Shown here piece by piece: positions 1 through 7,966 of a stretch of DNA of 61,269 nucleotides. The notes beneath the pieces are model-generated. The model had not been told where the DNA came from. It did not search any database and worked only from the letters and a program-made list of their open reading frames with translations. Numbering within the stretch: position 1 is the stretch's first letter; every line of letters begins with the position of its first letter. The translations under genes and the position numbers were made by a program. Source of the DNA: Flavobacterium psychroterrae (GTDB lineage: Bacteria; Bacteroidota; Bacteroidia; Flavobacteriales; Flavobacteriaceae). The stretch covers positions 1 to 61,269 of the forward strand of contig NZ_JAGYVZ010000023.1 in assembly GCF_018380615.1 (NCBI RefSeq). The letters run 5' to 3'.

Positions 1-27
1 CCGAAAACAGATTTACTAGAAAAATAA
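1..27 (+). CDS. possible 3' end of an upstream gene (partial)
   Basis: Frame 1 reads eight codons (PKTDLLEK) and then TAA at 25-27. A good intrinsic terminator follows about 50 bases later, which fits a gene entering from the left. Eight residues are too few to name a family, so this rests on the terminator more than on the coding signal. Confidence 0.3.
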   Translation, partial: PKTDLLEK

Positions 28-80
28 TTACTTTTACTCATCGTATTTTGTATGTCGAAACACAAATTTACGATTCATTT

Positions 81-110
81 AAAGAAGCCATCTTTTTGGC
101 TTCTTTTTTT
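81..110 (+). terminator. intrinsic terminator
   Basis: A perfect 10-bp stem (AAAGAAGCCA / TGGCTTCTTT) with a 6-nt loop runs into T's. It points rightward for the gene off the left edge. It also lies 41 bases past the stop of the leftward AEC transporter gene and could serve both strands, since A's flank its other side. Confidence 0.75.
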
Positions 111-150
111 ATCGGACAACAATGATTTTCTATCTAGTTAGTATTTTAAT

Positions 151-1062
151 CTAAATAAAACTGACTACAAAATACCAAATTGCAAGCGTTATAAAGGAAA
201 TCGGAATCCCGAAACCAATCATCATGCTGCTTAACTTTGGCTTTAAGCCATAAGTCGAAGCCAAAATTGCTCCTGTGATCATTGGCGCCATTGCCATTTC
301 CATAATTGTAATTTTAATAGCTTCAGAATGTTGGTTGAAAACCAAAACATATAAAACAAAAATTACGGATGGAGTGACAATAAGCCTGAAGAAAAGTCCG
401 AGTCTGAGAAATCGCCAATGTTGACTTTTTCGATCAAAAGTAAGCTGTAATCCTACAGAAAGTAATGCTAGTGGTGTAACCAAACTGCCAATTTTTAATA
501 AAATAGCCTGTAGATTCAAATTTAAATCATACTTAAAAATATTCATTGAACACGCTACAACAAAAGTAATAAAGGGCGGAAAAAAGATTATTTTTTTGAA
601 GATACTAAAACCATCGGCATTTCCTTTTGAATAAAAAGCAGCAACGAAAACACCTAAAGTAGAAACAACTACAAATGTTCCTGGCTGATCAACCAGAATG
701 GCTGTTTCCAGTCCTTTTTTACCAAACAAAGCTTCGATGATTGGATATCCAAGAAATGATGAATTACTTAATCCGGCAGTTAAAATTAAACAGCCAATAA
801 GTTTGTTTGACCACCCCAATCTTCTTCCTAAAAAATGAAAAAAGACAAATGCCAGTAAAAAACTGATCCAGCCTGAAGCTATCGGGAACAATAATTCGTT
901 ACTCCACTTTATTTTCGGGATGTGATATAAGGTTATGGCTGGCAGACATATATAAATTACAATTTTATTTAAAAGCTTATAGATATGAGTTGGAAATTGC
1001 TTTATATGCTGCAAAATCAAACCCAAAGCAAGAAAGAAAAATATAAGAATAAAATTGTTCAT
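151..1062 (-). CDS. AEC-family (auxin efflux carrier-like) membrane transporter
   Basis: This 303-residue protein is almost entirely hydrophobic, with about ten predicted membrane spans, and sits in the inner membrane. The segment GLSNSSFLGYPI at about residues 97-108 matches the conserved Asn-containing motif of the Mem_trans/AEC family, and the length is normal. Family members export or take up small organic anions; the substrate cannot be read from sequence. The gene is divergent from the Rrf2 regulator with a 116-bp gap. The Rrf2 operator lies on the regulator's side of that gap, so shared control is possible but not shown. Confidence 0.85.
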   Translation of the reverse strand: MNNFILIFFFLALGLILQHIKQFPTHIYKLLNKIVIYICLPAITLYHIPKIKWSNELLFPIASGWISFLLAFVFFHFLGRRLGWSNKLIGCLILTAGLSNSSFLGYPIIEALFGKKGLETAILVDQPGTFVVVSTLGVFVAAFYSKGNADGFSIFKKIIFFPPFITFVVACSMNIFKYDLNLNLQAILLKIGSLVTPLALLSVGLQLTFDRKSQHWRFLRLGLFFRLIVTPSVIFVLYVLVFNQHSEAIKITIMEMAMAPMITGAILASTYGLKPKLSSMMIGFGIPISFITLAIWYFVVSFI

Positions 1063-1151
1063 GTCGTTAAAAGAATCAAAAATAGGGATTTATAAGTTGC
1101 ATCTAAAAATTAATTTTTCGTTAAAATATTTTTTATTCAATAAAAACAAAT

Positions 1152-1159
1152 TACATTTG
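1152..1159 (+). promoter_or_regulatory. -7 promoter box of the Rrf2 gene
   Basis: TACATTTG matches the Bacteroidota -7 consensus TAnnTTTG and lies 19 nt before the ATG at 1179. Its last two bases overlap the left arm of the operator palindrome, as expected for an autorepressed promoter. No clear -33 TTG is visible. Confidence 0.55.
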
Positions 1160-1176
1160 TAATATATTTTATTACA
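1158..1176 (+). promoter_or_regulatory. candidate Rrf2 operator, copy 1
   Basis: This is a perfect 7-bp palindrome with a 5-nt spacer, TGTAATA-N5-TATTACA, ending two bases before the Rrf2 start codon. The same pattern with the same spacing recurs at 1608-1626 before the next gene. A bound dimer would block the -7 box or the transcription start. Confidence 0.6.
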
Positions 1177-1178
1177 GT

Positions 1179-1586
1179 ATGATTTCAGGTAAATTTGCCA
1201 TAACGATTCACATTCTTACGTTGCTTACTAAATATCCTAATGATTATTTATCATCAGAATATATAGCGGGAAGTATTAATTTGAATGCTGTGTTGGTAAG
1301 AAAAGAAATCGCGAATTTAAAAGCGCATCATATTGTGGAAAGTAAAGAGGGTAAAAATGGCGGAACAAAACTGTCTGTTGATCCTTCGAACATTTCCTTG
1401 AAAGAAATATTTGAAATGACTTTTGAATCGATTAATTTAGGTTACGCTAAAAATCAGCCTAACCCCGATTGTCCGGTTGGAAAAAAAATCAATCAAAATT
1501 TAAGCGCCTTATATGCTGATATGAATCAAAAAGTTAGTTTGCAACTAGAAGGAATTTCGCTAGAAGATTTTTCTAACCAATTCTAA
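1179..1586 (+). CDS. Rrf2-family transcriptional regulator
   Basis: A 135-residue winged-helix regulator. The N-terminal half carries the Rrf2 helix-turn-helix (about residues 8-60), and the wing follows as EGKNGGTKL. There is only one cysteine, Cys98 in NPDCPVGKKI, so it cannot hold the three-Cys Fe-S cluster of IscR/NsrR. It looks like the YwnA/HypR-type branch, whose members sense redox or electrophile stress. In Bacillus, YwnA also neighbours an NAD-binding oxidoreductase. Here the oxidoreductase follows 57 bp downstream with the same palindrome in front of it. Repression relieved by modification of Cys98 is an inference. Confidence 0.88.
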   Translation: MISGKFAITIHILTLLTKYPNDYLSSEYIAGSINLNAVLVRKEIANLKAHHIVESKEGKNGGTKLSVDPSNISLKEIFEMTFESINLGYAKNQPNPDCPVGKKINQNLSALYADMNQKVSLQLEGISLEDFSNQF

Positions 1587-1607
1587 AACTATTTTTTTAC
1601 ATAAAAC

Positions 1608-1626
1608 TGTAACATTTTTTATTACT
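1608..1626 (+). promoter_or_regulatory. candidate Rrf2 operator, copy 2
   Basis: TGTAACA-N5-TATTACT differs from the copy at 1158-1176 by one base in each arm and keeps the 5-nt spacer. It lies 18 nt before the oxidoreductase ATG, so the regulator probably controls both genes separately. Confidence 0.55.
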
Positions 1627-1643
1627 AATTAAATTTATATATT

Positions 1644-2285
1644 ATGAAAATCGCAATTATTGGAGCAACAGGATTTGTTGGCTCAGCCATTCTAAATGAA
1701 TTATCAAACAGAAATCACGACATTACTGCTATTGCCAGAAATCCCAAAGACACAGCAAATGTTACCTGGAAAAGTGCTGATATTTTTAATGTTGATGCTT
1801 TAGCCGAAGTTTTAAAAGGAAACGATGCTGTTATCAATGCTTATAATCCAGGATGGACGAACCCAAATATCTATGATGATTTTATTGCTGGATCAAAAGC
1901 CATTCAGGAAGCCGTAAAAAAATCAGGTGTAAAACGTTTTATCACGATTGGAGGCGGCGGAAGTTTATTTGTAGCTCCTGAATTACAAGCGGTTGATACA
2001 CCGGATTTCCCTAAAGAATATTATGCGGGCGCAACTGCTGCAAGAGATTATTTGAATATTATCAAGGAAGAAAAAGATTTAGACTGGGCATTTTTTAGTC
2101 CTGCTTTTGAAATGCACGCTGGTATTACAACCGGAAGAACCGGAAAATACCGTTTAGGTTTAGATAATCCTGTTTTTAATGACGAGCAAAGAAGCATTTT
2201 ATCTGTTGAAGATTTAGCGGTTGTTATTGCTGATGAAACTGAAACTCCAAAACATCACCAAGTTCGTTTTACGGCGGGTTATTAA
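1644..2285 (+). CDS. NAD(P)-binding oxidoreductase (atypical SDR, NmrA/YwnB-like)
   Basis: A 213-residue Rossmann-fold protein. The N-terminus has the glycine motif GATGFVG at residues 7-13, and the length matches the NAD(P)H-binding family (PF13460). No classical YxxxK site is obvious, as is usual in this atypical SDR branch, so some members act as redox sensors or quinone/flavin reductases. The gene follows the Rrf2 gene and has its own copy of the Rrf2 palindrome, which suggests induction by oxidative or electrophile stress. The substrate is unknown. Confidence 0.85.
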   Translation: MKIAIIGATGFVGSAILNELSNRNHDITAIARNPKDTANVTWKSADIFNVDALAEVLKGNDAVINAYNPGWTNPNIYDDFIAGSKAIQEAVKKSGVKRFITIGGGGSLFVAPELQAVDTPDFPKEYYAGATAARDYLNIIKEEKDLDWAFFSPAFEMHAGITTGRTGKYRLGLDNPVFNDEQRSILSVEDLAVVIADETETPKHHQVRFTAGY

Positions 2286-2406
2286 ACACCAATTTCACTA
2301 ATCTACACGAATTAAATTATTTAATGCTGTATGTAAGTCTGACAAAAAGGATAACAAAAAAAATGGCAATAATTCGTGAAAATTTGTGTAATTCGTGTTT
2401 CACTTC

Positions 2407-2444
2407 AAAACAGTTTCAAAGAAATCCTTTTTTGAAACTGTTTT
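2407..2444 (+). terminator. intrinsic terminator
   Basis: A perfect 14-bp stem (AAAACAGTTTCAAA / TTTGAAACTGTTTT) with a 10-nt loop is followed by T's. It separates the oxidoreductase from meaB. The near-consensus -7 box TACTTTTA at 2454-2461 follows at once and would serve meaB. Confidence 0.8.
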
Positions 2445-2480
2445 TGTTTTCAGTACTTTTACAGTACCAAAAAATATACC

Positions 2481-3602
2481 TTGTCAAGTCCAAAAAAACA
2501 ATCAGGCAGTTTACATGAAAAAGCAGGAATTTCACCTCCGGAAATTACCAATGTTGCTGCTATTCATCAAATTAAGAAAAACAGAAAACAACAACCTTCT
2601 TCTACTGAATTGATTGGTGGAATTTTACACGGAAACAGAACGGCGCTTAGTCGTGCCATAACTCTGGTCGAAAGTACCAATCCAGAACATACCGCAAAAG
2701 CAAATGAAGTTATTAATGGATGTTTGCCTCACGCTAACAAATCGATTAGAATAGGTATTACTGGTGTTCCCGGAGTTGGGAAAAGTACTTTTATCGAAGC
2801 TTTTGGAAGTTTCCTGACACGATTAGGTAAAAAAGTCGCTGTTTTAGCGGTTGATCCAAGCAGTTCACTTTCACACGGAAGTATTTTAGGCGACAAAACC
2901 AGAATGGAAGAATTGGTAAAAGATGAAAACGCTTTTATACGACCAAGTGCTTCGGGAGATACTTTGGGCGGTGTTGCCAGAAAAACACGTGAATCGATTA
3001 TTTTATGCGAAGCGGCTGGTTTTGATACTATAATTATAGAAACTGTTGGCGTTGGACAAAGCGAAACTGCGGTTCATAGTATGGTTGATTTTTTTTTATT
3101 ACTAAAAATTTCCGGTGCAGGCGACGAACTTCAAGGTATTAAACGCGGAATAATGGAAATGGCAGATGCTATTGTTATCAATAAAGCTGATGGTGATAAT
3201 ATCAAAAAAGCGAATCAGGCGAAACTGGAATTTAACCGGGCTTTACATTTATTTCCTCCAAAAAAATCAAACTGGCAGCCAAAAGTTACAACTTGCAGCG
3301 CAATAACAGGAGAAGGAATTTTGGAAATCTGGACTACTATTTTAAGCTATTTCGAACAAACAAATGAATCTGGTTTCTTTCCTGAAAAAAGAAAAGAACA
3401 GAATCAGTTTTGGATGATGGAAACGATCAACGAACAACTCAAACTGAACTTTTATAATCAGCCGGAAATTATTTCGCAACTGGAACAAAACAAAAAAGCA
3501 GTGCAAAATGATGAAATTTCACCTTTTGCAGCTGCTCAGCGTTTATTAAAATTGTATTTTAATAAAGGTACAGAGGTGCAAAGTCACAAAGGGACAAAGT
3601 AA
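2481..3602 (+). CDS. meaB: methylmalonyl-CoA mutase-associated GTPase MeaB
   Basis: A G3E-family GTPase that loads and protects the adenosylcobalamin cofactor of methylmalonyl-CoA mutase. Visible motifs are the P-loop GVPGVGKS (95-102), DPSS (125-128), the switch ETVGVGQSE (187-195), and the guanine-recognition motif NKAD (234-237). The length of 373 aa includes a 40-residue N-terminal lead. The start is TTG at 2481; there is no in-frame ATG before residue 142, and a -7-like box lies 20 nt upstream. Its partner subunits mutA and mutB lie 44 kb to the right, so it is not in their operon here. Confidence 0.93.
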   Translation: MSSPKKQSGSLHEKAGISPPEITNVAAIHQIKKNRKQQPSSTELIGGILHGNRTALSRAITLVESTNPEHTAKANEVINGCLPHANKSIRIGITGVPGVGKSTFIEAFGSFLTRLGKKVAVLAVDPSSSLSHGSILGDKTRMEELVKDENAFIRPSASGDTLGGVARKTRESIILCEAAGFDTIIIETVGVGQSETAVHSMVDFFLLLKISGAGDELQGIKRGIMEMADAIVINKADGDNIKKANQAKLEFNRALHLFPPKKSNWQPKVTTCSAITGEGILEIWTTILSYFEQTNESGFFPEKRKEQNQFWMMETINEQLKLNFYNQPEIISQLEQNKKAVQNDEISPFAAAQRLLKLYFNKGTEVQSHKGTK

Positions 3603-3604
3603 AA

Positions 3605-3641
3605 AACCTTAGAACCTGTGTAACTTTGAACCTCTGAACCT
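3605..3641. repeat. GAACC-type periodic gene-end repeat
   Basis: Imperfect repeats of the word (t)tgaacct, in the form CTTAGAACCTGTGTAACTTT then GAACCTCTGAACC, fill the 37-bp gap between the convergent meaB and LTA-synthase genes. Related words occur at 13362-13405, 26869-26945 and 27015-27055. Confidence 0.6.
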
Positions 3642-5574
3642 ATTTCTTCCTCAACTTATACTTATTCTCTTTATACAAATTTCCTGCGGTAATTACATGT
3701 GCCAAAGCATCTTTTGCTAATTCTTCATTTAATTTTACCGGGATTAAAGTCGTATCATTTTTGATTTCGAATTGTAAAGGTTTCAGATTCGGCTGCATAA
3801 TAACAACTTGATTTTCAACTCTGAATGCATTGATATCATTAAATTGCATGATTGATCTTCCTTGCGTTTTTGGATCTAATTTGTTTAAATTCCTTCCTAC
3901 CATTGGCGTTTCAAATGACTGTCCTAAATAACTCAATAGTGTTGGCGGAATATCAATTTGACTTGCTAATTTACTGTAAACAGCTCCTTTTTGAACTCCT
4001 GGCCCCATGATTAAAGCGGGAATATGAAATTTATTTATTGGCACTAAATTCTTTCCGTATGTTCTCGTATTATGGTCTGCAATTACGATGAAAATTGTAT
4101 TTTTAAAATAAGCTTCTTTTTTTGCCATTTCGAAGAATTTTCCAATAGAAAAATCAGCATATTTCATGGCGTTATTTACTGTTGCCGGTTTCGCATCATA
4201 AGGTTTGATTCTTCCGGCAGGATATTCAAAAGGTTCATGATTTGAAGTCGAGAACATCAATGAAAAGAATGGCTTATTTCCTTTTGCTTTAAAATAATTA
4301 TTTGCTTTGGTTACCAAATCTTCATCTGAATATCCCCAGGTTCCTTTAAAAGCATATTTATTTCCATCAGAATCAAAATCTTCCTGATCGACAATATCCT
4401 CAAAACCATTTCCGTTGAAAAACGAAGCCATATTATCAAAATTCGCCATTCCGCCATAAATAAAACTGGTGTCATAACCTTTTTGTTTCAGAGCCTCTGC
4501 CAAAGTAAAAAATCCTTGTTGGGAGTTTCCTAATTTCACTACACTTTCTGATGGTGAAGGCAAAAATCCGGTTACTACAGCTTCAATTCCGCGAACGCTT
4601 CTTGTTCCTGTGCAATATAAATTCGTAAACAACAATCCTTCTTTAGATAATTTATCAAATTCCGGTGTTAATGGTTTTCCTCCTAAAATCCCAACATATT
4701 CAGCTCCCAAGCTTTCTTGTAGAAAAATAACCAAATTGTATGGTTTCTTTTTTACTGAATCTGGCTGCTGTACATGTAAAAACGGAATTTCGGCATCTGT
4801 AAAATCATTTGGTCCGGCAATCATGTATTTTTTAACACGAGCGACTGCTTCGGCTTCATCCATTTTACCGTACATCTTTGTGTTTCCTTCGTTTTTAATA
4901 GAATAAGCTGCGTAAGCTACTGTATAAAAAGAGTTTAATCCTAAAGTATTCGTCAATTGATCTGTTGAAAAAACAGCATTACTGGCATTTATCGGACGTT
5001 TTGAAGTAAGGCTTGAACGTGCTCCAAAAAACAATAAAAATGCAACTAATGGAAAAACCATTAATTTGAATTTATACTCAGTACTTGTAGTGTAAAAATA
5101 TTTTTTTCCTTTTTTGAACGCCAAATAAATTACTACTGCTAAAATTATAAAAGTCACAATAATCGAAGTCAGATAACTTTTTAAAAGCATTCCAACTACT
5201 TCTTTTGGATAAATTAAATAATCTAAGAAAATTTTATTGGGACGTGTGTCGTATTGTTTTACAAAATCCGGCGAAGCCAATTCCACGAAAAGAATCAGAA
5301 ATAGAAATAAAAAGCTGTAAATCACTAAAAAATTATTGGTGAATTTTAGTGCTTTATTTGGTAGAAACGTAATTAAAAGTGCCGGAAGAAAAGACAAGTA
5401 GCATAATAATATTAAATCCATTCGGAGTCCGATTGGAAAAATATACCAGAAATTTGGAGTTTCTAATACTCTGTCTTTAAATATAAAAAATAAAAAGATT
5501 CGGCTTAAAGTAGTAATTAGCAATCCAATTGCTATGAAATTGAAAATTGGTTTTAAAAAACTTAATTTTTTCAT
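3640..5574 (-). CDS. LTA synthase-like sulfatase-fold membrane protein
   Basis: A 644-residue protein with five N-terminal membrane spans (about 10-32, 47-72, 80-100, 133-154, 171-186) and a periplasmic sulfatase/alkaline-phosphatase-fold domain from about 275. Likely metal and catalytic residues are Glu287 (LQESLG), Thr324 (CTGTRS) as nucleophile, and Asp500-His501 (ADHN). This is the architecture of the LtaS/phosphoglycerol transferase family. A Gram-negative bacterium has no lipoteichoic acid, so the real task is probably transfer of phosphoglycerol or phosphoethanolamine to a periplasmic glycan or lipid; this is inference. The next gene on the strand, the small acidic protein gene, ends 83 bp upstream. 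Confidence 0.85.
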   Translation of the reverse strand: MKKLSFLKPIFNFIAIGLLITTLSRIFLFFIFKDRVLETPNFWYIFPIGLRMDLILLCYLSFLPALLITFLPNKALKFTNNFLVIYSFLFLFLILFVELASPDFVKQYDTRPNKIFLDYLIYPKEVVGMLLKSYLTSIIVTFIILAVVIYLAFKKGKKYFYTTSTEYKFKLMVFPLVAFLLFFGARSSLTSKRPINASNAVFSTDQLTNTLGLNSFYTVAYAAYSIKNEGNTKMYGKMDEAEAVARVKKYMIAGPNDFTDAEIPFLHVQQPDSVKKKPYNLVIFLQESLGAEYVGILGGKPLTPEFDKLSKEGLLFTNLYCTGTRSVRGIEAVVTGFLPSPSESVVKLGNSQQGFFTLAEALKQKGYDTSFIYGGMANFDNMASFFNGNGFEDIVDQEDFDSDGNKYAFKGTWGYSDEDLVTKANNYFKAKGNKPFFSLMFSTSNHEPFEYPAGRIKPYDAKPATVNNAMKYADFSIGKFFEMAKKEAYFKNTIFIVIADHNTRTYGKNLVPINKFHIPALIMGPGVQKGAVYSKLASQIDIPPTLLSYLGQSFETPMVGRNLNKLDPKTQGRSIMQFNDINAFRVENQVVIMQPNLKPLQFEIKNDTTLIPVKLNEELAKDALAHVITAGNLYKENKYKLRKK

Positions 5575-5656
5575 CAGAAAGATATAAATGTTTTTTGTTA
5601 AGGCATATTTTAAAAGCAGACTATTTATACGATCATTGAAACGTATGCTGTGCGCC

Positions 5657-5884
5657 TTACTCTTCGTAACGTTTTACCTCTCGATCGTAAAACTCATTCG
5701 CCAAAACGATCAAACCTTCCATTTCTGCATTAAGCTCTGCTTCGTCAAGATCTTCTGCTTCTTCCATAAACTCAACCTCATCATCTTTTAAGTTGATTAT
5801 AAATCTGGGATAATCAAGGTGAATGATGAAAATATCATCTGGGAAATCAGTATTATCTCCGAGTAAAAATTTAGGTAATTCCAT
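5657..5884 (-). CDS. small acidic conserved protein of unknown function
   Basis: A 75-residue protein from the ATG at 5884 (MELPKFLLGDNTDFP). A longer reading from 5926 adds 14 low-complexity Asn/Gln/Lys residues and is less likely. The middle is a beta-like stretch (IFIIHLDYPRFIINL) and the C-terminal half is very acidic (EEAEDLDEAELNAEME). There is no signal peptide and no catalytic motif. I recognise the pattern as one common in flavobacteria but know no function. Confidence 0.7.
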   Translation of the reverse strand: MELPKFLLGDNTDFPDDIFIIHLDYPRFIINLKDDEVEFMEEAEDLDEAELNAEMEGLIVLANEFYDREVKRYEE

Positions 5885-6344
5885 TTTATTATGTATTTGT
5901 TTATTATTATTTTGCCATGATTTCAATGATTAAGGATTAAAAAATAATCTGTGTGAATCATTGAGACCTAAGGTTTACGTTTATTTTTGAAGTTTCAAAA
6001 TTAAGTATTTGAAAATGAATTTTGGATTAATTTTTTGTTTAAGTAAGGAAAGGGAATGTCAAGGAATAATACCAACGGGTTAATCCTGGAAAAAGCCCTA
6101 TTCATGCTTCTTGCGGATTATTAAAACTCTTTTGTGTTCACTGATTTAAATTCACTTGTTGCTCTTTTAGTCGGCAAAGATAATCAGAAGCTTTGGATTC
6201 TTTAATATTATTAAAAACATAAGCAAATATTAAGTCTATCCTGAACAAACCCTAATATTATATAACAATTTTTAAAAATTATATAACGACCTCCTTCGAC
6301 CTTGAAACTATTTTTACACTATTAAAAATCGTAAAAAAATTGTC
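5885..6344. other. 460-bp gap, no gene seen
   Basis: This AT-rich stretch lies between divergent genes, with stops in all frames and no ORF of note. A weak -7-like box TATTTTTA (6309-6316) precedes the ATG at 6345. The segment around 6060-6130 is less AT-rich than its flanks, but I cannot assign it. Confidence 0.4.
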
Positions 6345-6860
6345 ATGAGAAAATTAAAAATGTTTTGCCTATCTGCCGTTGCCTTATTATTTGCCAATAC
6401 TACTTTCGCTCAAGACAGTGAAGTTAAAAATTATGATCAAGGTTTTAGATTAGGATTTGGATTAAATGGAGGAATTCCAACAGATAACGATTACAGCTGG
6501 TCACTTGGTGGAGATGTTCGTTTACAATATGATTTAACAAAAAGAACATCGTTGACTTTAACTACAGGTTTTACAAACTTGTTTATGAAAGATAAAGATG
6601 GAGTTGAAGCAAAAGATCTTGGATTTATTCCGGCAAAAGCAGGTTTTAAAGCCTTTATCTGGGAAGATCAATTTTATGTTTTAGGTGAAGTTGGTGCTGG
6701 ATTTGCTGTTACAAACGGTTACGACCAAACTACTTTTTTATGGGCACCAGGAATTGGATATGCTAACAAATACATTGACATTAGTGTGCGTTATGAGGAC
6801 TATAATAAATTCAAAACTAATCAGGTGGCTTTACGTCTAGCCTATGGTTTTGACTTATAA
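6345..6860 (+). CDS. small outer-membrane beta-barrel protein
   Basis: A 171-residue protein with a signal peptide ending in TTFAQ (about residue 23). Alternating aromatic/polar beta strands follow (LGFGLNGGIP, VRLQYDL, SLTLTTGF), ending with the aromatic-rich final strand VALRLAYGFDL typical of eight-stranded outer-membrane barrels. No ligand site can be recognised. It probably sits in the outer membrane as an OmpW/OmpX-like porin or adhesin-like protein. It is monocistronic, with a hairpin terminator about 37 bp after the stop. Confidence 0.75.
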   Translation: MRKLKMFCLSAVALLFANTTFAQDSEVKNYDQGFRLGFGLNGGIPTDNDYSWSLGGDVRLQYDLTKRTSLTLTTGFTNLFMKDKDGVEAKDLGFIPAKAGFKAFIWEDQFYVLGEVGAGFAVTNGYDQTTFLWAPGIGYANKYIDISVRYEDYNKFKTNQVALRLAYGFDL

Positions 6861-6896
6861 AAATACAGGTTTATTTTATTTTTTTGTTTTTGGTAT

Positions 6897-6928
6897 AAAC
6901 CCGAGAGATCGCATAGTCTCTCGGGTTT
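6897..6928 (+). terminator. intrinsic terminator
   Basis: A perfect 12-bp stem AAACCCGAGAGA / TCTCTCGGGTTT with an 8-nt loop. The T tract behind it is short and interrupted (agttgtttta). It ends the beta-barrel gene. Confidence 0.7.
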
Positions 6929-7028
6929 AGTTGTTTTATACCATTGGTCAAAACAAAACTGCCATTAGTCAAATGATTTTTTATGATTGATTTAGAACGC
7001 GGTAATTCGCAGAAAAATTAATCAAATC

Positions 7029-7964
7029 ATGAACAAAACAGTTTTTTACCTATCACAGCTTTTCCTTTTTTTATTGGTGACTATTTCTGCCAGATCACAA
7101 TCCGGAATTTCGGGAGAATTCAAAGTCGATTACGTTCCTTTTTCTAAATACGTGCGACCAATGGACAGCACTAAAACAAATGCTGAAAGCGATTTTAAAA
7201 GAGCGAAAATATCATTTGAAGTGCCTATTTCCATGAAAATGGACAAATACAATCATCCTAAACTCTGGACGGTTTTTTTTCAGGGTGCTTACGCCAGAAT
7301 GGACAACAAGAATTATGAAATTCAATCTCTTCCGGTAGAATTTCAAGGCGGTTTTCCCAATAAATTGTTGAACACACAAATTGGAATCAAACATATACGT
7401 TCTATTTCTCCCTCGTGGTCTTTATTGATAATGGGTTCAGTTGGTGTTTATACTGATATGGTCGAAATCAATAAAGACGATGTGTTGATACAAGGAGGAG
7501 TTCTTTTTATCAAACAATTTAATCCTAATCTTTCTTTAGGAGTTGGTCCAGTTTTAACGAATAGTTTTGGTGTTCCGATGGTATTGCCGGGAATCTATTT
7601 TAATTGGGAATCACACGGTGCTTTGCATTTTAAAGTTACTTTTCCGGAAGGTATGGAATTAGGTTACAGAATGTCTGATAATCTTGATCTGAAAGCTGTT
7701 GTTGAATTAAGCGGAATGACGGCTGAAACCAAAATTGGAAACAAATCTACTTTATTGGGATATCAGCAAATTATTGCCGGTTTAAGACCTCAACTGAAAT
7801 TTGGTGAACATTGGACTTTAGAACCTACTGCGGGAACAACGCTTGTCAGAAATTTTTCAACTACAAACAGAAAAATCAGAGACATCTTTAAAGAAAAAGA
7901 TATCGCTGATCCCCGATTTACGACTACATTTTATGGTGCCATAGCTTTAAAATGGAAATTCTAA
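7029..7964 (+). CDS. outer-membrane beta-barrel protein, DUF6268-like
   Basis: A 311-residue protein with a signal peptide ending in ISARS-Q (about residue 24). Beta-strand-rich sequence follows, with an aromatic C-terminus (FYGAIALKWKF) that fits recognition by the Bam machinery. The overall pattern (GEFKVDYVPFSKY near the start, many strands with acidic turns) resembles the DUF6268 barrel family, recalled without a search. The function is unknown. Its stop lies two bases from the stop of the convergent response-regulator gene, leaving no room for a terminator between them. Confidence 0.7.
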   Translation: MNKTVFYLSQLFLFLLVTISARSQSGISGEFKVDYVPFSKYVRPMDSTKTNAESDFKRAKISFEVPISMKMDKYNHPKLWTVFFQGAYARMDNKNYEIQSLPVEFQGGFPNKLLNTQIGIKHIRSISPSWSLLIMGSVGVYTDMVEINKDDVLIQGGVLFIKQFNPNLSLGVGPVLTNSFGVPMVLPGIYFNWESHGALHFKVTFPEGMELGYRMSDNLDLKAVVELSGMTAETKIGNKSTLLGYQQIIAGLRPQLKFGEHWTLEPTAGTTLVRNFSTTNRKIRDIFKEKDIADPRFTTTFYGAIALKWKF

Positions 7965-7966
7965 AG

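Noticed and set aside
2395..2613. ORF of 72 codons at the beginning of meaB
   Set aside because: Out of frame with meaB, runs through the terminator hairpin at 2407-2444, and has no protein-like features; a shadow of the meaB 5' end. The ORF at 2324-2518 is rejected for the same reasons.
3640..5574. True lipoteichoic acid synthase
   Set aside because: The organism is clearly a Gram-negative Bacteroidota member; only the enzyme family, not the product, can be carried over.
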